Below are positions 16,101 to 20,130 of a DNA stretch of 20,130 bases, piece after piece (the first letter of the stretch is position 1; each line of letters opens with the position of its first letter). Location of the stretch: contig DCHT01000065.1 of the NCBI GenBank assembly GCA_002314885.1, positions 1 through 20,130 of the forward strand, in the 5' to 3' direction. Under the pieces are notes generated by a model. The model was not told the DNA's origin and searched no databases. It worked only from the letters and a program-made list of their open reading frames with translations. The position numbers and the translations under genes are program-made. Source of the stretch: Bacteroidales bacterium UBA1745 (lineage in GTDB: Bacteria > Bacteroidota > Bacteroidia > Bacteroidales > UBA932).

Positions 16101-17972
16101 ATGGAGGGAATCCTAAAGAATATAGACAGGAGAATCGGGCCGGGGCTCTTCTACGGAGCGCTGGTCCTTTGCCTGCTTTCCGTCTTTCCGCTGTGGAGCT
16201 ATGATATTCCGCCCGTATTGAAGCACATCGGCCGCTGGACGACATATACGGGGGCCCTGCTCTGCCTCATACGCCTCGTCCTGATGGTGGCCGAACGGCC
16301 GAAATATGTGCTTCTCTGCGTCGTCTGCGGACTTGTCATACTCATTTCGGTCCAAAACGGCGGGCGCGAATACCTGATCTACGGCTTCCTGCTGGTGGTA
16401 TGTTCGAGGGACTGCGACATCAAAGTCATATTGCGCATCTATCTGGGCTATTTCGTGCTTATGCTCCTGGCGGCGCCTCTCACCTGGCAGCTGGGCTGGA
16501 CAGCCAACATCACCAAGCATAAGATGGGCCTGCAGGGCAACTCCTGGGGGTTTTCCAACCCGAACATCCTGGCCTATTTCCTCGCTATGCTCAGCCTTAC
16601 GGTGTGCACCATCTTCCGCAAATGCCGGGAGCGCATTCCCCTCTTCATCATCTGCTGGACGATGGCGGCCGTCACCTTCTTCCTGACCCTGAGCCTGACG
16701 CTGACCATTGCCCTCCTTGCCTTCCCGCTGATATATCTGCTGATTGAAAGGCTCCGTCCAGCCCCTGCGCTGATGGCCTGCCTGCCAGTCGCGTGCCTGG
16801 CCCTGTCAGTACTGCTCGCCATCTGTTTCGGTCCGGGCGAGGGCAACACGACTTTCGAGAGCCGCTTTTCCATACCATACCTATTTTATCAGACTCACGG
16901 CCCGAGCTGGATGGGCAACGACAACGGCACCGTATACCTGGACAACTTCTTCCTCGCCCTGGCGCTGCGCGACGGCATCATTCCCGGCATCATCATACTT
17001 GCCTTCTTCAGCCACTATTTCTACCGCCTCGCAAAGATGGGACAGCCTTTCGTGCTGGCCCTGGCCGTGTGCGTGTTCCTGACGGGCTTTATGGAAGAGT
17101 ACCCGCTGCTCTACCTGGTCAACTTCCCTCTCCTGTTCTATTTCCAGGCAGAAGACGAGCTGAAACTGCCGTCCTGGAATAATATGCTGCTCGCTCTGGG
17201 CGCGTTCGCTGCCGTGGTGGCAATCCACCTTTACAGTCCGTGGCTGCCGTCCTTCCAAAAACACAACAACGCCGAGCACATCGGGGATATCCGCCTGCCG
17301 GAGGGATTCCAGCGCGTGGAGTGCCCTGCAGACAGTTATGCGGCCTTTCTCAGAAATCTGCCTTTGGAACCAGAGACCGAGGGCGTTGTCTCATTCGAAG
17401 GTCCCGAGGTTTCCGATACCATCCAGGGCTACTGCCACCGTGTCGTGAACGTTCCTCTCCTGTCCGAATACGAGCAATGCGCAGACGTCTGCATCCACCT
17501 GAGGGCCGATTATCTGTTCGGCAGGCGCGAGTTCCGCCAGATCCATTTCGAGGACACCCAGCACAACACAATGCGATATTCGCCGCTGAAGGGCGGCTCC
17601 CGCCAGGCATTCCGCAGATACCTCATCTATGTCTTCGGCTTGGCTAACACCGAATCCCTCAGGAACGAAATGTCCCGGCGTGAAGACCTGGACGGAATTC
17701 AGCCGGGAGATGTGTGGTGTTATGACGCGGACTCCCGCGAAAATGCCCGTTACGGCCACGCGATGACCGTCGCCGATGTCGCTGTCAATCCAGAGACGGG
17801 AGAGACGCTGTTTATGCTCGTCCAGGGCAGCACCCCGGCCTGCAGCATACACATCCTGGAGAACCTCGCAGAGCCGGAACTCTCACCTTGGTTCCGCCTG
17901 GACGGCAAAGCCCAGATCATCGACCTGGGCTTCGCAAAGTATCATAGGGATGAGCTGTACAGCTTTGAATGA
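16101..17972 (+). CDS. O-antigen polymerase-like membrane protein fused to a DUF4846-like domain
   Basis: A 623-residue protein of two parts. Residues 1 to about 380 form roughly 11-12 TM helices, with features of the Wzy/O-antigen ligase group: GFSNPNILAYFLAM near residue 150, and VYLDNFFLALALRDGIIPG near 275-293 after a polar loop. Residues from about 395 to 620 resemble DUF4846, a Bacteroidota domain normally found as a separate exported protein: IRLPEGFQRV, YAAFLRNLPL, EYEQCADVCIHLRADYL, GDVWCYD, GHAMTVADVA and LVQGSTPACSIHIL. Cys460, His553 and perhaps Gln575 sit like the catalytic residues of papain/NlpC-type enzymes, but this is my reading, not an established activity. The start at 16101 is chosen because a TATTTTTG box precedes it. 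Its job is probably in surface glycan assembly. The polymerase half is recognised from motifs only and could be another glycan-handling membrane protein. Confidence 0.72.
   Translation: MEGILKNIDRRIGPGLFYGALVLCLLSVFPLWSYDIPPVLKHIGRWTTYTGALLCLIRLVLMVAERPKYVLLCVVCGLVILISVQNGGREYLIYGFLLVVCSRDCDIKVILRIYLGYFVLMLLAAPLTWQLGWTANITKHKMGLQGNSWGFSNPNILAYFLAMLSLTVCTIFRKCRERIPLFIICWTMAAVTFFLTLSLTLTIALLAFPLIYLLIERLRPAPALMACLPVACLALSVLLAICFGPGEGNTTFESRFSIPYLFYQTHGPSWMGNDNGTVYLDNFFLALALRDGIIPGIIILAFFSHYFYRLAKMGQPFVLALAVCVFLTGFMEEYPLLYLVNFPLLFYFQAEDELKLPSWNNMLLALGAFAAVVAIHLYSPWLPSFQKHNNAEHIGDIRLPEGFQRVECPADSYAAFLRNLPLEPETEGVVSFEGPEVSDTIQGYCHRVVNVPLLSEYEQCADVCIHLRADYLFGRREFRQIHFEDTQHNTMRYSPLKGGSRQAFRRYLIYVFGLANTESLRNEMSRREDLDGIQPGDVWCYDADSRENARYGHAMTVADVAVNPETGETLFMLVQGSTPACSIHILENLAEPELSPWFRLDGKAQIIDLGFAKYHRDELYSFE
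17953..17964. repeat. 12-bp palindrome at the end of the fusion gene
   Basis: AGCTGTACAGCT is a perfect 12-bp palindrome lying in the last codons of the + strand fusion gene, 11 bases before the stop (17976-17978) of the convergent transporter gene. The two stop codons are 3 bases apart. No T-run follows on either strand, so it is a weak candidate for a shared 3' structure and may be chance. Confidence 0.3.
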
Positions 17973-17975
17973 GCT

Positions 17976-19001
17976 TTACCTGCCAGCCAGCACGATGAGG
18001 CTGAGGCCTGCGATGAAGAAGCAGAACATTGCGGCGAGAAGGCCGTAGACGCTCTTCTTGGAGCCCTTGAACTCCTTCCAGATGAAGATGCCCCAGATGG
18101 CGGCAACCATAGGAGCGCCCTGACCGAGGGCGTAGGATACGGATGCGCCGGCGCGACCTGCAGCGATGTAGCTGAGGGCGGTGCCGAGGCACCAGATGCA
18201 GCCGCCTGCCATACCCACGAGATGGGTCTTGGCGTTGCCCTTGAGATATGCGCTTGGCTTGACAGGCTCACCCACGAATGGCTTGGCCATCATCAGAGGG
18301 CCGAACACCAGGTGGCTGACGAGCACTGCGAGGGAGAATATCACGATGGCGGTGTAAGGCCCCACCTTGCCGGCCTCCATATTTGCGAAGTCATTGAGGT
18401 CCATCGCCCTCATCACGAATGAGGAGAAGAAGGACATCACGATGCCGGCCACGAGGGCGAGGATTATGCCCTTGCGCTGGTCTGCCTTGCTGATTTCGGA
18501 GCTGCCGGCCTTCTTGCCGGAAGCGATGCCGTTGATTACTACTGCCACCACTATCAGAGCCACGCCGATGGCAAGGAGAGGCACGTTGCTGCTGAGGGCG
18601 CCCTGGGCGGCCTCAACGCGGAGATTGTTGATCACGCCGAGAACGAGGGCGAGACCGCAGCCCAGAGGGAATGCCACTGACATACCTGCGATTGAAGTGG
18701 ACGCGCTGAGCAGGATGTTGGAAGCGTTGAAGATCACGCCGCCGAGCACGAGGAAGCCGATGGAAGCGGCTGAAGCCTGGCCGAGGTCCTGGAAGAAACT
18801 GCGGCCCTCATTTCCGAAGGTTCCGAGGGTGAGCGCGAGCAGGAGAGCGAAAATCACCATACCCACGATGTAGTCACAATAGAAAAGTTCATACCTCCAG
18901 CTCTTGGCGGCTGCCTTCTGGGTGTTGCCCCAGGAGCCCCAGCAGAGCATAATTACGAAACAGAGGATGACTGCGAGTGCGTAGTTGTGAACGATTACCA
19001 T
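17976..19001 (-). CDS. GRP/RhaT-like sugar transporter
   Basis: A 341-residue polytopic protein with about ten TM helices in two five-helix halves, as in the drug/metabolite transporter superfamily. The first helix ends in CWGSWGNTQK, a signature I associate with the glucose/ribose porter (GRP) family of Bacteroidota; other conserved pieces are GGVIFNASNILLSAS, AFPLGCGLALVLG and SYALGQGAPMVAAIWGIFIWKEFKG. Such proteins import sugars, probably by proton symport. It is the second gene of a pair with ribokinase (15-base gap), so ribose or a related pentose is the likely cargo, which is phosphorylated on entry. RhaT (rhamnose) is the main alternative. It converges with the + strand fusion gene, the stops being 3 bases apart. 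Confidence 0.85.
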   Translation of the reverse strand: MVIVHNYALAVILCFVIMLCWGSWGNTQKAAAKSWRYELFYCDYIVGMVIFALLLALTLGTFGNEGRSFFQDLGQASAASIGFLVLGGVIFNASNILLSASTSIAGMSVAFPLGCGLALVLGVINNLRVEAAQGALSSNVPLLAIGVALIVVAVVINGIASGKKAGSSEISKADQRKGIILALVAGIVMSFFSSFVMRAMDLNDFANMEAGKVGPYTAIVIFSLAVLVSHLVFGPLMMAKPFVGEPVKPSAYLKGNAKTHLVGMAGGCIWCLGTALSYIAAGRAGASVSYALGQGAPMVAAIWGIFIWKEFKGSKKSVYGLLAAMFCFFIAGLSLIVLAGR

Positions 19002-19016
19002 AATATGTCAGTTTAA

Positions 19017-19928
19017 TTATTTGATTTCGGATCTGTATGGGATGGATTCCTGTGCGCCCATTTTCTGGACGGTCAGCGCTGATGCGGCTGTCGCGAACTG
19101 AGCCGCTTCCCTGAGGGACTTGCCCTCTACGATGGCCACTGCAAGGCCGCCGCAGAAAGTGTCGCCCGCCGCAGTGGTATCCACGGCCTGCACCTTGTGG
19201 GCTGGAGTGAAGAAGTTGCCTTCCTCGGTGAAGGCCATAGAGCCCTTGGAGCCCATAGTCATTATGATGTCCTTCACTCCCCTGCCTCTGAGCACGGCTG
19301 CCGCCTCAGCAGCGGATGCCTCGTCGTGAACCGGAATTCCGGTGAAGAACTCGGACTCGGTCTGATTTGGAGTCATCAGGAAGATATATTGGAACAGTTC
19401 GTCAGGGAGCGGACACGCAGGTGCCGGATTGAGAAGCACTTTGACGCCCGCCTCGTATGCGAGCTTGGCGGCCTTGAGCACACAAGGAGTCGGCATCTCC
19501 AGCTGGAGCACCAGCAGACTGGCCGAAGTAATCATATCCGCAACGGAATCTATGTCGGCCTCGGTGATGTCACTGTTGGCTCCGGAGGCCACTGAAATGC
19601 AGTTTTCGCCATTTCCATCGACCATAATGAGGGCAACTCCGGACGGCTTGTCGCTGCGGAGTATGCGTGACACGTCAAGTCCTTCCTTGAGATAACCTGC
19701 TATGGAATTGTCTCCGAAGACGTCGCGGCCGACCTTGCACACGAAGGAAACTTCGCCGCCGAGCCTCTTTGCAGCCACGGCCTGGTTGGCGCCCTTTCCG
19801 CCGGCACCCATCTTGAACTCGCCTCCGATGAGGGTCTCGCCTGGCCTCGGAAGCGTCGGAGTCTTTACGGTCATATCGGTGTTGCTGCTGCCGATTACAA
19901 GTATTTTTTTCTTTGTCTCAATTTGCAT
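19017..19928 (-). CDS. rbsK: Ribokinase (PfkB family)
   Basis: A 303-residue cytoplasmic sugar kinase. N-terminal signature: VIGSSNTDMT, LPRPGETLIG, then GAGGKGANQA (41-50), the ribokinase sugar-binding segment. The C-terminal PfkB signature is DTTAAGDTFCGG, with the catalytic base Asp256. NPAPA, TPNQTE and the GSKGS segment are also as in bacterial ribokinases. It converts D-ribose and ATP to ribose-5-phosphate, feeding the pentose phosphate pathway. The start at 19928 (MQIETKKKILVIG) is preferred over 19952, which adds eight residues not expected in the family. Transcribed first, followed 15 bases on by the GRP-like transporter. Specificity for ribose rather than a related sugar such as deoxyribose is supported by the neighbour but not proved. 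Confidence 0.92.
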   Translation of the reverse strand: MQIETKKKILVIGSSNTDMTVKTPTLPRPGETLIGGEFKMGAGGKGANQAVAAKRLGGEVSFVCKVGRDVFGDNSIAGYLKEGLDVSRILRSDKPSGVALIMVDGNGENCISVASGANSDITEADIDSVADMITSASLLVLQLEMPTPCVLKAAKLAYEAGVKVLLNPAPACPLPDELFQYIFLMTPNQTESEFFTGIPVHDEASAAEAAAVLRGRGVKDIIMTMGSKGSMAFTEEGNFFTPAHKVQAVDTTAAGDTFCGGLAVAIVEGKSLREAAQFATAASALTVQKMGAQESIPYRSEIK

Positions 19929-19997
19929 CAATGTTGTTTTTAACCAAACCACTTCTGCAAGTTAACACAAAACGGGCAAATTCTCAATTAAATTTTG

Positions 19998-20005
19998 TAT
20001 TTTCG
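19998..20005 (+). promoter_or_regulatory. Probable -7 box (TATTTTCG) for the right-edge gene
   Basis: TATTTTCG differs from TAnnTTTG at one base. It lies in the gap divergent from rbsK (19929-20056) and would start transcription near 20010-20013, leaving a leader of about 45 bases before the ATG at 20057. No good -33 TTG element is seen at the expected spacing. Confidence 0.4.
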
Positions 20006-20011
20006 CGCTAT

Positions 20012-20041
20012 ATGAAGACTGCTTTTATCAATTTCACATAA
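20012..20041 (+). CDS. Possible nine-residue upstream mini-ORF (MKTAFINFT)
   Basis: ATG at 20012 opens nine codons (MKTAFINFT) closed by TAA, 15 bases before the start of the next gene. It begins at about the predicted transcription start, so it would be read nearly leaderless. It has no run of a single amino acid that would suggest classical attenuation. It may be chance; if translated it could set translation of the exported protein that follows. Confidence 0.2.
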   Translation: MKTAFINFT

Positions 20042-20056
20042 CGAAATAATAGGAAA

Positions 20057-20130
20057 ATGATACGTAAACTGTTTTCTGTCATCATTCTGTTCTTGGCACT
20101 GAGCCTTTTTGTCCGGGCGGACAACACTAA
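20057..20130 (+). CDS. N-terminus of an exported protein, cut by the window edge
   Basis: Twenty-four codons are visible, MIRKLFSVIILFLALSLFVR then ADNT: a short basic start, a long hydrophobic core and a likely signal peptidase I site after Val-Arg-Ala. AGGA at 20051-20054 lies just before the ATG and may act as a weak ribosome binding site. The function cannot be told from this fragment. It is divergent from rbsK and separated from it by about 130 bases. Confidence 0.7.
   Translation, partial: MIRKLFSVIILFLALSLFVRADNT

Noticed and set aside
19950..19976. Resemblance of this segment (ACTTCTGC ... CAAAACGGGCAA) to the repeat at 1-24
   Set aside because: The two shared 8-mers are split by a different-length insert and the palindromic core is missing. 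It could be chance; recorded only in case a genome search finds degenerate copies.

Overview
The window looks like chromosomal DNA from a fairly GC-rich (mid-50s percent by eye) member of the Bacteroidales. Three promoter-like boxes match or nearly match the Bacteroidota -7 consensus TAnnTTTG. Most starts lack a clear Shine-Dalgarno. The gene content also fits: an AddB-like protein that starts downstream of where Walker A would lie, a split MacB-type ABC transporter behind a TolC, a Tat-exported Gfo/Idh/MocA oxidoreductase, a DUF4846-like domain, and a GRP-type sugar transporter beside ribokinase. The genus cannot be fixed from the sequence alone.

Layout. Bases 1-181 are non-coding and hold two copies of a 24-bp repeat and a 12-bp tandem pair. 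Bases 182-8530 (+ strand) form a tight four-gene cluster: an AAA ATPase with an unrecognised N-terminal region, a stand-alone PD-(D/E)XK nuclease, and the AddB-like and AddA-like subunits of a recombinational-repair helicase-nuclease. This cluster meets an ECF-type sigma factor (- strand) tail to tail, with both stop codons in one CTAG. A strong hairpin terminator lies at 9154-9194. Bases 9235-15987 (- strand) read, in transcription order, TolC-like outer-membrane factor, MacA-like adaptor, ABC ATPase, MacB-like permease, a lipoprotein of the endonuclease/exonuclease/phosphatase fold and a Tat-exported oxidoreductase. Gaps are short (3-34 nt), so one envelope-directed operon is likely. Bases 16101-17972 (+) encode a 623-residue membrane protein joining an O-antigen-polymerase-like transmembrane half to a C-terminal domain resembling DUF4846. 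Bases 17976-19928 (-) hold a ribokinase followed by a GRP-like sugar transporter, probably a ribose or similar pentose uptake unit. The right end (+) has a promoter, a nine-residue mini-ORF and the first 24 codons of an exported protein cut by the window edge.

The points most worth following are: (1) the tetranucleotide CATG is almost absent (one hit found by hand over 20 kb, where roughly 75 would be expected), which shapes the codon placed before methionine; (2) the polymerase-like/DUF4846 fusion, with a possible Cys-His catalytic pair; and (3) the AAA ATPase and nuclease immediately ahead of addBA, which may be partners of the repair complex or an undescribed DNA-processing module.
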